Assembly (NCBI GenBank): GCA_052171895.1
Contig: JBQMRN010000001.1
Coordinates: 124,001 to 188,000, forward strand
Length of the DNA: 64,000 nucleotides
Direction: 5' to 3'
Source: Arsenophonus sp052171895
GTDB lineage: Bacteria; Pseudomonadota; Gammaproteobacteria; Enterobacterales; Enterobacteriaceae
Each line of letters begins with the position of its first letter. Positions within the stretch are counted from its first letter, which is position 1. The notes below the pieces were generated by a model. The model saw only the letters and a list, made by a program, of their open reading frames with translations. It was not told the DNA's origin and searched no databases. The translations under genes and the position numbers were made by a program. Positions 10,856 through 20,854 of the stretch are shown here, piece after piece.

Positions 10856-11829
10856 AAAGTTATTTAACTTAATAAAAATAAAAAAGTTAAAAATATTTTA
10901 TAATATTTATTTATAGTTATATTTATTTATGGTGTATGTGGTTTAGAAGATAGTGGCATATCATCTTCGAAACCACATACACCATAAATAAATATAACTC
11001 AGCTACCCTCCTAGGGTTAGGTATAAATTCATTATACTGTCTCAGTTTGGTTTAACCATAGACATATTTTTACTTTATGTTAGAAGTAAAATATATCTAT
11101 GGTGTTGCCAATCTTAGCAGGTATTCGTTTTACATGATGTCAACATATTCGTTATGTTGATATAAATTTTTTAAATTAATCACTAACACACAATCTAATT
11201 TTAAGTAGCCTACTTATAAAGTGTATTTTAGTGATGTATATATCATAAAATGATAAAAGGGAATTATTTAATTTTTAATTTATTTATGATTTAAATATTA
11301 TTTAATTTTTTAAAAATTATAATTAATTAACTATATAACAATTTTCTTTTTACTAAACAAACTATCAATATAATCTCTTTAAATAAAGAGATTATTCTAT
11401 TAGATTCGTACACTATAATAAGTATTTTGTAATAAAAACATTTATCTTTAAAAATAAGCTTATAATAAGGAATTAATATTAAGTAAACAGTAATAATAAC
11501 TGTAATCATTAATAAATAGGTTATTAGCTAACTATAATATAGAATATATGTTATGATAAATAATAATCGCAATAACTATATTAAAATGATGGTATCAATT
11601 CTATTTTATGCCTTAATTTTATTTTTAATTTTATTTTTCCATTTAATTAATTAGCAATTCATGCTATCATAGATAGCATAAGTCAGGATTAGTAGAATCA
11701 AGATAATCAATACAATATTATTCCTCTTTATGAATAAAGAGTCAAAGCGATTATTATTCTGCTCTAAAGATAAAATTAAAAAAGGGAGGTTATGCATCAC
11801 CATAATTGATAATTAATATTTTAAATCTC
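10856..11829. other. AT-rich non-coding stretch with hairpins
   Basis: No gene was recognised. Three inverted repeats stand out: the long hairpin at 10915-10999, an imperfect one at 11056-11102 (arms about 18 nt) and a short one at 11661-11679 (8-nt arms around ATA). The short stem at 11724-11741 is the nearest hairpin downstream of manZ, but it lacks a clear run of T, so termination there is uncertain. Confidence 0.5.
10915..10999. repeat. Long inverted repeat, 30-nt perfect arms
   Basis: Arms 10915-10944 and 10970-10999 are exact reverse complements. A further 6-nt pairing (GAAGAT with ATCTTC) continues inward after one mismatch, leaving an 11-nt loop. It lies 66 bp downstream of the DedA-like gene. 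A rho-independent terminator normally has a shorter GC-rich stem plus T-run, which this lacks. A tiny inverted-repeat element or an RNA-processing hairpin is possible. Confidence 0.9.
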
Positions 11830-12693
11830 TTATGCTAAAAATCCGACCAAGTAGCCAACAATCCCTATAATAAAGAAACCAATAATAATCCATAATGGAT
11901 TGACCTTGCGTTGCAACAACCACATACAACCAAATGTTAGTAATAATGGTACTAAACCAGGCATTAATTGATTGAGGATAGTTTGTACAGTTGTAATTGT
12001 CACTTCACCAGTATTTGGATTTTTTATTTCTGATACGACTAAAGGAATATTAACATTAGTCCACTTATTGACTAATGCGCCCATGATGAATAGCCCTAGA
12101 ATAGAAGCACCTTCGGTTATTTTTTGTAGAAAGCCACCACCAATATCATGAACTATATCAAGCCCTTTTTTATATCCATAGACAACACCGTAATAACGGG
12201 TTAATAAGCGAACTAAATTAAATAAAATAAAAAATAGTATCGGTCCTAGTAAATTACCTGACATTGCAATTCCGGCACCTAAAGCTGCGAATACTGGACG
12301 TACTGTTCCCCAAAAAATAGGATCACCAACACCGGCTAAAGGGCCCATTAAACCCACTTTGATACCATTAATTGCAGCATCATCGATATCCGCACCATTA
12401 GCTCTTTGTTCCTCCATCGCTATGGTGACGCCTAAAACAGGAGCTGCAACATAAGGATGGGTATTAAAAAACTCAAGGTGACGTTTAATAGCTTGTTTAC
12501 GTTCTTCACTATTTTCAGGATATAAACGGCGGATCACTGGGATCAGTGAAAAACAAAAGCCAAGGGCTTGCATACGTTCAAAGTTCCACGATCCTTGAAA
12601 AAGATTGGAACGTAAAAAAACTCCACGAATATCACCAGCAGTAAGAGTAATTTTTTTTTGATTTGTTTGATTTACTAAAGTTATATCTGCCAT
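11830..12693 (-). CDS. manZ: PTS mannose-family permease, subunit IID
   Basis: This 287-residue protein is the IID membrane subunit of the mannose-type phosphotransferase system. With IIC it forms the sugar channel across the inner membrane and couples transport to phosphorylation by IIAB. The length matches E. coli ManZ. Family segments include the N-terminal LRSNLFQGSWNFERMQALGF, the conserved NTHPYVAAPVLGV and MGPLAGVGDPIFWGTVRP, with hydrophobic segments toward the C-terminus. ATG start with AAGGAGTG just upstream; 15 bp separate it from manY, so the two are cotranscribed. Third gene of a complete manXYZ operon. Substrates of this family are mannose, glucose, glucosamine and related hexoses; the exact range here is unknown. 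Confidence 0.93.
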   Translation of the reverse strand: MADITLVNQTNQKKITLTAGDIRGVFLRSNLFQGSWNFERMQALGFCFSLIPVIRRLYPENSEERKQAIKRHLEFFNTHPYVAAPVLGVTIAMEEQRANGADIDDAAINGIKVGLMGPLAGVGDPIFWGTVRPVFAALGAGIAMSGNLLGPILFFILFNLVRLLTRYYGVVYGYKKGLDIVHDIGGGFLQKITEGASILGLFIMGALVNKWTNVNIPLVVSEIKNPNTGEVTITTVQTILNQLMPGLVPLLLTFGCMWLLQRKVNPLWIIIGFFIIGIVGYLVGFLA

Positions 12694-12708
12694 TATTTCA
12701 CTCCTTAA

Positions 12709-13509
12709 TTAATCTAATTCATTATCTAAATCAGTATTGCTATTATTTGTCGAAGCAGTAACTTTTGATTGGTTGTATTTAGGACTAAGTTGAATATAAA
12801 GAATAGCCATTACAATACCAATAACACCTAGTGCAACTAGGTTGAAATTTGTAAATGCAGCAGTTACAAAACCCAAGTATAAAAATGGCATCAGATAACC
12901 TGCACGCATCATATTAATTACCATAGCGTAACCAACAACAACGATCATACCGCCAGCAATATTCAATCCTTTAGTAACAACATTAGGAATTGAATCAAGT
13001 AGGTATTGAACTTCTGAAGTACCTACAGAGATAGCAACAATTAAAGAAGGAATAGCAATACGCATAGCCTGTAATAACAGAGCTAAAATGTGAATTATGG
13101 TTAATGCACGCAAGTTAGCGGATAACGCAGCGCGATTAGATGCATGTTGAAAAGCAACAGTGATTGTCCGAACAATAACTGTCAATACTTGTCCTGCGGC
13201 CGCTAAAGGAATTGCTAGTGCAATACCAGTACTGATATCTTGCCTGGAAGCAATGACTAGAATGGTAGAAATAATTGAGGCTAAAGCAGCATCTGGTGCA
13301 ACGGCTGCACCGATATTCATCCATCCGAGCGCAATCATTTCCAATGTGCCACCGATAATTATCCCTGTTTTTATATCACCGAGTACAAGCCCAATTAGTG
13401 TACAAGCGATTAAAGGACGATGAAATTGAAATTCATCTAGAACAGAACCCATGCCTGCAATACAGGCAACAAGAAAAACGAGTATGGTTTGAACAACGGT
13501 AAGCTCCAT
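12709..13509 (-). CDS. manY: PTS mannose-family permease, subunit IIC
   Basis: This 266-residue polytopic membrane protein is the IIC subunit and forms the translocation pathway with IID. Recognisable family parts are the N-terminal VQTILVFLVACIAGMGSVLD, FHRPLIACTLIGLVLGD and GGTLEMIALGWMNIGAAVAPD. ATG at 13509 follows GGAGGAGATAAAC, the strongest ribosome site in the operon. It lies between manX (81 bp upstream) and manZ. Length matches E. coli ManY. The C-terminal tail is polar and rich in Asn/Asp. Confidence 0.93.
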   Translation of the reverse strand: MELTVVQTILVFLVACIAGMGSVLDEFQFHRPLIACTLIGLVLGDIKTGIIIGGTLEMIALGWMNIGAAVAPDAALASIISTILVIASRQDISTGIALAIPLAAAGQVLTVIVRTITVAFQHASNRAALSANLRALTIIHILALLLQAMRIAIPSLIVAISVGTSEVQYLLDSIPNVVTKGLNIAGGMIVVVGYAMVINMMRAGYLMPFLYLGFVTAAFTNFNLVALGVIGIVMAILYIQLSPKYNQSKVTASTNNSNTDLDNELD

Positions 13510-13590
13510 TGTTTATCTCCTCCTGTACTGTAACCAACAACATTGATGAATCTATATTTAAGTCGTAAATGGATAATAAAAAAAGAAAAC

Positions 13591-14550
13591 TCAGTTTTTT
13601 ACTTTTTTGATAAGAGTTAACATATCTAGTTTACTGTCACTAGAAACTTTACGCGCTTCAAGCTCAATGCCTCGCTTAGATAATTGATTAAAAGCATCAA
13701 TATCCTTATTATCAATCGATATCGCATTGTTAACCTGTGTTTTACCATCACGGTAGGCCATGCCACCAATATTAACAGATTTTATTTTAATACCACCTTC
13801 TACAACGTGCAGAACGTCTGTTGGATTGGTAAATAACAACATAACGCGTTCACCAGCATACTTAGGATTATTGTAGACACGAATACATTTTTCTACGTCG
13901 ACCACATGCGCAGTGACACCTGGCGGTGCAACTTGTTTTAATAAACTTGAACGAACATGATCTTTAGCAACTTCATCGCTTACCACGATAATAAGCTTAA
14001 CTTTTGTCTCTTTTGTCCACCGAGTAGCCACTTGACCATGAATTAAACGATCATCAATTCGTGCAAGGGCAATGAACATATGCCCTTGTGTATGTAAATT
14101 AGGTACCTGTAGCTGTGATGAGAGATTTTTCGATTTATTGCTACTCTGCTGACTATTGAGCGCTTTAATTTCGCTGCGACCAGTTTCAATAGCAGTGCTG
14201 ACTAATTCACTAAAAGTAGGATCATCATCACGGGATAGTAACGTAGAAACTAACATGGGGACATTAACACCGGTAACTATATCATAGTTATCCTTATCTT
14301 TATTTTTGATAATTTGACTAGCGGCATTAAATGGACTTCCTCCCCAGATATCTACTAAAAATAATACACCTTGATAAACATCAAGCTCATTAAGCTTTTG
14401 ATTATATTTTTCAATTAAAGTATCAGCGTTTTCACCTGGAAGAAAATCAATATAAGCAATATTTTGTTGTTTGCCAATCAACATTTCAACGGTCATGAGC
14501 AACTGTTTTGCAGCAACACCATGAGTGCTAATTATAATAGCTACACTCAC
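13591..14550 (-). CDS. manX: PTS mannose-specific enzyme IIAB
   Basis: A 319-residue cytoplasmic two-domain phosphocarrier. The IIA domain (about 1-135) takes phosphate from HPr on His10 (IIISTHGVAA) and contains DIWGGSPFNAA. A Gln/Ser/Asn-rich linker (about 133-155) leads to the IIB domain, whose active His171 lies in ARIDDRLIHGQV. Both histidines and the overall length agree with E. coli ManX. The start is GTG at 14550 with AAGGGGAAG upstream; the frame leaves no better ATG in register with the family. It is first in manXYZ, so transcription should start in 14551-14830, but I could not pick a convincing promoter or operator there. Confidence 0.94.
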   Translation of the reverse strand: MSVAIIISTHGVAAKQLLMTVEMLIGKQQNIAYIDFLPGENADTLIEKYNQKLNELDVYQGVLFLVDIWGGSPFNAASQIIKNKDKDNYDIVTGVNVPMLVSTLLSRDDDPTFSELVSTAIETGRSEIKALNSQQSSNKSKNLSSQLQVPNLHTQGHMFIALARIDDRLIHGQVATRWTKETKVKLIIVVSDEVAKDHVRSSLLKQVAPPGVTAHVVDVEKCIRVYNNPKYAGERVMLLFTNPTDVLHVVEGGIKIKSVNIGGMAYRDGKTQVNNAISIDNKDIDAFNQLSKRGIELEARKVSSDSKLDMLTLIKKVKN

Positions 14551-14834
14551 TACACTTCCCCTTAAGAAGTAGGTTAAATAATCACTAATATGAATATATT
14601 TTTATGGTATGAACTATTATACCATAGTTGAAAATAATTAATTAGTTTATAGATTAACATTTAAATATAAAAAAAAATATGCTTCTAATCAGAAAATATA
14701 AAATATATATAAATATATTTAGCGAAATATAAATTTCGTAAGCAATTTAATTTTATTAGACTTGTATCATTCCTAAATAAAATAATAAAACTTAATTTAT
14801 AATTCTATAAATATAGACTGTACTTTTATGACTA
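14551..14834. other. Upstream region of manXYZ
   Basis: About 280 AT-rich bases between manX and an IS1595 remnant. It must contain the manXYZ promoter if the operon is expressed. Many TATAAT-like strings exist because of base composition, so none is called. Confidence 0.4.
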
Positions 14835-15508
14835 TGTTGGTAAATGTTGTTTTTACTCATAGCAACATTTGTAGTTACCTCTGTATTTCAATTGTTATGG
14901 TTTTAAACAATCTTCTCCAGGCCAGATAATTCAGTAAATAAAACGATCCTATGTCATGAAATCTACTCAGGCATACTTTTAATCAGGTAATATAACTGTT
15001 CAGATTTTGAATATAGAATTTATTACCAATAACTCTCTGATTATCCAAGCTTATTTAGACCAAAAACTAATTTAACAATCACTTGCAAAGGTTTTGTAAT
15101 ATTTAGCTCCATCTGAGCAAAAGAGGGACTCTTTATCGATTATCGGCTCAAGAAAATGCCTAACATACTATTAAACTCTTCAAGAATCTCATCGCTCACA
15201 TGACTCTATCAATCTATAGCGATTAAGAGTGCGATTGGTTCTTTCATTTTATCTCTTCCTCTCTCGCGTTTTCTAGCTTTCTTATTTAGGATATGAACAC
15301 TTCCCTTTACGGAATTCAGGAAAAATGTTTCCTTGACTTCAACACTAGCAGTTAGTGAATTTATGTTGGCTGTCGTCGTCACCGATGAAACAAGGAAGCA
15401 ATGAGGGCAGTTAAACTCTGTTTTTAAATCAATGCCTGCTTATTTTGCTGACTTTCCACGTAAAGTTAAGCTATTTCAACATATATCATAGATAACCAAA
15501 CTATTTAC
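14835..15508 (-). mobile_element. IS1595-family remnant, truncated
   Basis: Collinear with the left two thirds of the copies at 7805-8860 and 53690-54722 (minus-strand transposase). It is cut at about 15508, where family C sequence begins at TTAGGAAATTAAATC. The same junction type occurs at 36326. Confidence 0.65.
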
Positions 15509-15598
15509 GGTTAGGAAATTAAATCGCCCTTTAAGTAAAGAGCAAAATCCATTTTTAATTGCTAAAAAGAGATAGAATTGGTTTATTAGGTCTTGTAT
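15509..15598 (-). repeat. Family C repeat fragment
   Basis: This short stretch begins with TTAGGAAATTAAATCGC, the reverse complement of the end at 9021. It links an IS1595 remnant to an IS256 remnant, as it does at 8.9-9.0 kb. Confidence 0.45.
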
Positions 15599-16632
15599 GA
15601 GTTATTAACAAATCTGGTATATCATGCTCAGGCTACATTCTACTACGATGCTTTTTTTAACAGATTTTACCAGCTAAAATACCATTGAAAGGGTTGTTTT
15701 TCTCGATCTTTCTCTTCAGCTCATTTGTTGATTGTTGCAGAATGGATACTTCGCTGAAAACTTTGCCAATAAAACATTAATGGCTTTATTAACAGCATTA
15801 CGGCTTTCTGCTAGGCAGACTTCATTACAGCTCAGCCCTTAACTTTCAATTGCGTGCCTTTTCGCAGACTGAAGAGCCAGGACATTAGCTGTTTTATATG
15901 TACCAAACAGGGTATTAATGTGCTGCGTGTCTGAGAATATCTTTGTCATATTGCATTCCAAAAACCAAGGCACCCTCTCTCGTAGCAAGCTTCAGAGATA
16001 CACGGTTAAGCCCAGACGGCTCTGCCAAACGCACAGCATTTAAGAAGTTACCTGCTGCTGACTCTCGATAAGTATCTTCGACCGCAACTACCTCCTCCTT
16101 ACGTCCATCCTCAATGATACAGATCATGACACCAGAAGACAAAGGCGATCATCTTACCTAAGAGGCCTGTTATATGGCATCGGGTAAGAAATAAGCTCCT
16201 ATGCGGTAGTATCTGCTTAAATCACATAAGCTGATTACACTTCCCCATTGCCTATGTTCTTCAAACCATTGGGTATTTCATCCTGCTGATAGTACTGCAG
16301 AAATACCATCTGCTTTTTTACATGGAGGCACTCACACAATGGCTTCGTAAAAATTACCGATGTGGAAATACCTTGCAGGTACAAGCCATGATAGTATGCA
16401 CTTTAATCTCAATATCGCCAATACTCGTCTGCATAGTTCGCTGTAGGAAATGGCTATTAGGGATGACTTAATGAAAAGGATCATAGGTAATATCTGGTTT
16501 CGCAGATACCTGTAATGGTAGAATTTTTCATAGCATATCCATCATTTCTGTTGTTGAAATCATCTACGAAATTAATCAGTAGGATATAGGCCACATTTCC
16601 GAAATCCCATATACTAGAAATGAGTATAATTC
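15599..16632 (-). mobile_element. IS256-family remnant with internal deletion
   Basis: It starts with the terminus GAGTTATTAACAAATCTGG and ends with an ATAATTCTC-like terminus. Minus-strand fragments of the transposase are readable (for example VVAVEDTYRESA near 16080-16050). It is shorter than the 1.3-1.45 kb full-length copies, so internal sequence has been lost. Confidence 0.7.
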
Positions 16633-16909
16633 TCATTAAGATCGACGAAGTTGATTGAATCAGATTTTTCGACACTGAGACTACTAGAAGCCGACGCGCA
16701 AAGAATTGTGCTTCGAAAAACAACCATTTCAATCATATTTAAGCTATTACGGTTTGCTTAGAAAAGCTGGAAGCATCTAAGAGGGATTTCAGCTGTGATC
16801 TATCTGGTAGTAAAACAACATCAAATTTAAGAATGGAGAACAGATTTACGAAGCATCAGAGTGGAACATAGCCTGGACAGGCATAACACACCAGATTTGC
16901 TAATAACTC
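16633..16909 (+). mobile_element. IS256-family 3' fragment abutting recB
   Basis: A plus-strand 3' quarter of an IS256 element, matching 5090-5367. Its terminus ATTTGCTAATAACTC ends at 16909, one base before the recB stop codon (TGA, complement of 16911-16913). It is joined back-to-back with the minus-strand copy to its left. Confidence 0.7.
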
Positions 16910-16910
16910 C

Positions 16911-19900
16911 TCATTTAATTCCATTAAATAACTCATCTAGACTATTAATAAAAGCATAAGTTGGAATGGTATGATAAATACCATAACCAGGATTATTAGC
17001 ATCAACCCCACGTAAAAAAAGGTAGATAACACCACCAAAATTTTTTTGATAATCATAATTAGCTAATCGATTTTGTAAATAACGATGCATAGCTAATGTA
17101 TAAAGCTGATACTGTAAATCATATCTATGATCAATCATGGCATTCTGTATTGCCTCCTGGCTATATGCAAGACCATTTTCTCCTAAACAATTTGATTTAT
17201 AATCAAGCAAATAAAATTTGTCTTGGCAGAAAAAAACTAAATCAATATAACCGTTTAAAACGCCCATTACTGGCTCAAAACTAAATGGTTGGCAACGTTG
17301 AGATAAAACATCATATTGATGGGCTAGCCTATCTAATACAGATGGGGATAATAATTTTTCTATTGATAAATGAAATTGCATTTCGTTTAATTGATGCTCA
17401 GGCCTGATCTTTGATAAGCTAAAACTGTCATTAAGTAAAGGAGTATCAAAAATACTTATTAGCCACATTTTAAGAACCGGTACCCAATCAGCAGAAAAAC
17501 CGGATTGTTCTAATTTTTTAGCTAACCAAGACTCTTGCGGGTGTTTGTTAAATGGGAGTAATTCTAACAAGGAATGTAAAAAAATTCCTGCTCTAATTCC
17601 CTTAGGAAAGCTATGAACACTTCTATCTGCTATTATTTCACCTTGAACTAATAAGCTATCAACTTGCACATCAGCATCCATTTTAGGTGCCAAAGCTTGT
17701 ATACCAATCTCAATACTTATATCATTAACATTAATCTTATCAGATAATGAATTCCTATCATGATAGGTTAATCCTGAATAGCTAGTAACCCGCCAGGTAT
17801 TTTGAATCTGACCGGTAAAATTTCGAGCCAATAATTTCATAGATTTATTTTCTTTAGGGTACCAAGGAGATAAGTTAATATCATTAATATGTGTGATACT
17901 AATATTTTCACTCACTAATGTGCCTAAAGCATTACGTAATAATGTTGCATTACCTGGTTGCGCATTTTGCAATAAGTAACCTAATGCGCTTTGATGCAAA
18001 TCAGTATCACCACTTTTCCTATTAAGCCGACCCTTTACTAAAGGTGCTATACCAACACTACAATGATAAACTGATCGCGTTAGTGCAACATATAGCAGCC
18101 GCAAATCTTCAGCTAAACGCTCTTCATTAGCCAACTTAATGCTCTCTTTATGTTGAGTTAGATCAAGGCATAATTGAAAATTATCACGATTATGAAAAGT
18201 AGCCAATTTTTTCTGTGAGAATTGACAGGCAAAAGGTAACCAAACAATTGGGTATTCTAAACCTTTAGATTTATGGATCGTACTAATACTAACCAAGTGA
18301 CTATCACTCAATAAACGTATTTGCTGATTTTCTACTAAAAGATCTGGTTGTTCTATCTGCTTAGCTAACCAGCGAATTAGAGCATGCTCACTTTCAAGTT
18401 GTAATTCAGCTTCTTGTAATAATTCAGTTAAATGCATCAAATCCATCAAGCGCCTTTCACCATCTATATGATCTATTAGTAGGTTTTCAGCAATCTGATG
18501 GTTAATCATAATAGCTCGTAATGCAGGCAAAATACCATGTCGCTGCCAAATCAATAAATAATTGCCAAACTCTTCAACCCGTATCTCCCACTGATTTTCA
18601 TCCTGATTTAATTCCTCAATATCTTGTGCAGTTAACCCAATTAAACGAGTAGCCAATCCACAACGTAGCGTTCGCTCCTTTTCTGGTGAGAGCATGGCTT
18701 GTAATAACCATAATATATCACGCGCTTCATCAGTAGCAAAAACGCTTTCTTGATTAGAAAGAAAAACTGACGAAATATTAAATTTATTTAACGCTTCTCT
18801 CATTATTACCGCTTCGCGACGGCTTCTAACTAACACCATAATATCCCCAGCCGTTACTGGCTGTTTAAGATCACCTCGATATAACCAGGTTGTTCCATTG
18901 CAGCTCTCTTTAAGCCAATCACAAATCTGACTAGCACATTCGTCAGCCATCGTTTGTTGATAATCCAAGGTTGAAACAATTTCTTTATCTAAATAATTAA
19001 AATTTAAAGCTGATAATTTTTCTGTTTTATGAAAAAACGCTAAATGCTGATTTGAAGAAACTGAATTAACTGTATTAAACGGTATTTGCTCAAATAAAAA
19101 TGGTTTTTCTACCCGACTGAATAATTGATTAACAGCCGCAACCATATTTGATGAAGAACGCCAATTAATATCAAGAGTATAATGTGATTCAATCTGATTT
19201 TTAGCTTTAAAATAAGTAAAAATATCCGCACCACGAAAAGCATAAATAGCTTGTTTAGGATCACCAATAAATAGCAAACCACAATGATTTTGCCCCTGAT
19301 AAATTTGTTGAAAAATTCGATATTGTTGCGGATCAGTATCTTGAAACTCATCAACCATAACAACGGGGTAATGATTGCGGATCGCGTTAGCTAATCGCTC
19401 TCCACCTTCTGCATGTAATGCCTTATCTAAATGACTTAACAAATCATCAAATCCAATCTCGCCACGTCGTCTTTTCTCCTTAAGGATTATTTGACGAACG
19501 TTAATAATCGCTTTTGAAATAATAAGATCGCGTAATGTAAGTGATTGTCGCAACAAATTATCGATAGCAATAAAAACCTTATGCTCTGGTACATTACCTG
19601 ACAAGGTTTTATCTATTAGTTCAGATTGGCAAAAACGTGCTAGTTCTTTAGGTGTATTATAATCAACTGTTGATGACTGCGCCCAATTAGTGACAGCTGC
19701 TAACCAACTCGCTAAATTACGGCGACTATAACTACGTTTATTAATAGCGGAATCAGTAATTAAATCAATGAAGCTTGCTGAATTTAAAAGCCACAAAACT
19801 TTTACTTTTTTTATCATCTCAATTAAGGTCTGATGATGATGATTTATTGATTGAGTTTCAATAGTTTGATTAACAAAAGTCGGAATATCACCTTGTAAAT

Positions 19901-20516
19901 AAGGCTTTATTTCAGCTAAAAGTGCTTCTGGATCACTCCATTCATCAACTATAATTTTTGATATAGAATAATCCAATGGATAGCAGTTACAACGCCAAAA
20001 ATCAGCACAAGCCTGTTTCTGTAAGCTATCTTCATCTTTTATTATTGATTGCTCAAATAGCATACCTGATTCAAAAGCATTATGCAGCAACACGCGTTGA
20101 CAGAAGCCATGGATGGTATAAATCGCCGCCTCATTCATTTGACGTTCAGCAGCAAGTAACAACTGAACAGCCATGTTTTTATCTGAAAGAAAAGATAGCA
20201 ATATTCGGAATATTGAATTTTCATCAAAACCAATACCATCTCTTATACAAGCTATTCTCATCTGATGAATATTATAGCGAATACGTGATCGTAGCGCATC
20301 GGTTGCCACTTCAGTAAAAGTGACCACTAAAATCTCTTCAACACTTAATGGGCGAAAAAATGCATTTTCCCCCCCAATACCTAATAATAATCTCAAATAG
20401 AGTAAAGCTATTGTATAGGTTTTTCCTGTTCCTGCTGAAGCTTCTATCAATCTCTGACCATAGAGAGGTAAACAATAAGGATCTAGCTGGTAATTTTGTA
20501 TTCGCCTATTACTCAC
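16911..20516 (-). CDS. recB: Exodeoxyribonuclease V beta subunit RecB
   Basis: This intact 1201-residue helicase-nuclease is the 3'-5' motor and nuclease of RecBCD, which processes double-strand DNA ends. E. coli RecB is 1180 residues. Visible motifs include Walker A ASAGTGKT (26-33), TIHGFCQR, the DEFQDTDPQQYR helicase motif II, GDPKQAIYAFRGADIF, TIHKSKGLEYP and LLYVALTRS. Near the C-terminus is the nuclease motif GYIDLVFF followed by LLDYKSN. The start is GTG, with TGAGGT upstream. The C-terminus ends at NGIK, a few residues shorter than E. coli, exactly where an IS256 terminus begins. Neither recC nor recD is adjacent; ptrA remains only as a scrap upstream. It needs partners encoded elsewhere to form the usual complex. 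Confidence 0.95.
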   Translation of the reverse strand: MSNRRIQNYQLDPYCLPLYGQRLIEASAGTGKTYTIALLYLRLLLGIGGENAFFRPLSVEEILVVTFTEVATDALRSRIRYNIHQMRIACIRDGIGFDENSIFRILLSFLSDKNMAVQLLLAAERQMNEAAIYTIHGFCQRVLLHNAFESGMLFEQSIIKDEDSLQKQACADFWRCNCYPLDYSISKIIVDEWSDPEALLAEIKPYLQGDIPTFVNQTIETQSINHHHQTLIEMIKKVKVLWLLNSASFIDLITDSAINKRSYSRRNLASWLAAVTNWAQSSTVDYNTPKELARFCQSELIDKTLSGNVPEHKVFIAIDNLLRQSLTLRDLIISKAIINVRQIILKEKRRRGEIGFDDLLSHLDKALHAEGGERLANAIRNHYPVVMVDEFQDTDPQQYRIFQQIYQGQNHCGLLFIGDPKQAIYAFRGADIFTYFKAKNQIESHYTLDINWRSSSNMVAAVNQLFSRVEKPFLFEQIPFNTVNSVSSNQHLAFFHKTEKLSALNFNYLDKEIVSTLDYQQTMADECASQICDWLKESCNGTTWLYRGDLKQPVTAGDIMVLVRSRREAVIMREALNKFNISSVFLSNQESVFATDEARDILWLLQAMLSPEKERTLRCGLATRLIGLTAQDIEELNQDENQWEIRVEEFGNYLLIWQRHGILPALRAIMINHQIAENLLIDHIDGERRLMDLMHLTELLQEAELQLESEHALIRWLAKQIEQPDLLVENQQIRLLSDSHLVSISTIHKSKGLEYPIVWLPFACQFSQKKLATFHNRDNFQLCLDLTQHKESIKLANEERLAEDLRLLYVALTRSVYHCSVGIAPLVKGRLNRKSGDTDLHQSALGYLLQNAQPGNATLLRNALGTLVSENISITHINDINLSPWYPKENKSMKLLARNFTGQIQNTWRVTSYSGLTYHDRNSLSDKINVNDISIEIGIQALAPKMDADVQVDSLLVQGEIIADRSVHSFPKGIRAGIFLHSLLELLPFNKHPQESWLAKKLEQSGFSADWVPVLKMWLISIFDTPLLNDSFSLSKIRPEHQLNEMQFHLSIEKLLSPSVLDRLAHQYDVLSQRCQPFSFEPVMGVLNGYIDLVFFCQDKFYLLDYKSNCLGENGLAYSQEAIQNAMIDHRYDLQYQLYTLAMHRYLQNRLANYDYQKNFGGVIYLFLRGVDANNPGYGIYHTIPTYAFINSLDELFNGIK

Positions 20517-20734
20517 TTAGCATCTACCTCAATTTACAAAATCTTTTGTAATTTAAATACAGTTCCCTTCCCCCACACCAGGCTCCGCGGTAAGTTATAC
20601 ATTCTTTTAATTTAGCATAATTCTCTTTATTAAGATCTTTGACAATAGTGTATGAAACACAAGCTAAACCTATTTGTTGCAAAACAGCAATATTATAAAA
20701 AATTAATAACTAAAAGTTTACAATACTTTAATTA

Positions 20735-20850
20735 ATTTTTCTAGTATTAAAAGCAAAATTATTGTGGGAAAAATCAGGTAAGAAACGATCTACCTCTTCA
20801 TAAAAAGTTTGCGGAGGCTCTTCTATATTGCCTCTATAAGACCTCTATAT
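20735..20850 (-). pseudogene. ptrA: ptrA (protease III) C-terminal remnant
   Basis: Minus-strand translation gives EEPPQTFYEEVDRFLPDFSH and then NNFAFNTRKIN, resembling the late part of protease III (PtrA), the gene just upstream of recB in E. coli. The rest is cut off by the IS256 copy starting at 20855, and the sequence between it and recB is frame-broken. The identification relies on the position plus one short block. Confidence 0.45.
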
Positions 20851-20854
20851 TATA

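Noticed and set aside
11327..11509. 60-codon minus-strand frame
   Set aside because: It lies in AT-rich DNA where hydrophobic I/L/Y frames arise by chance; it has no ribosome site or homologue.
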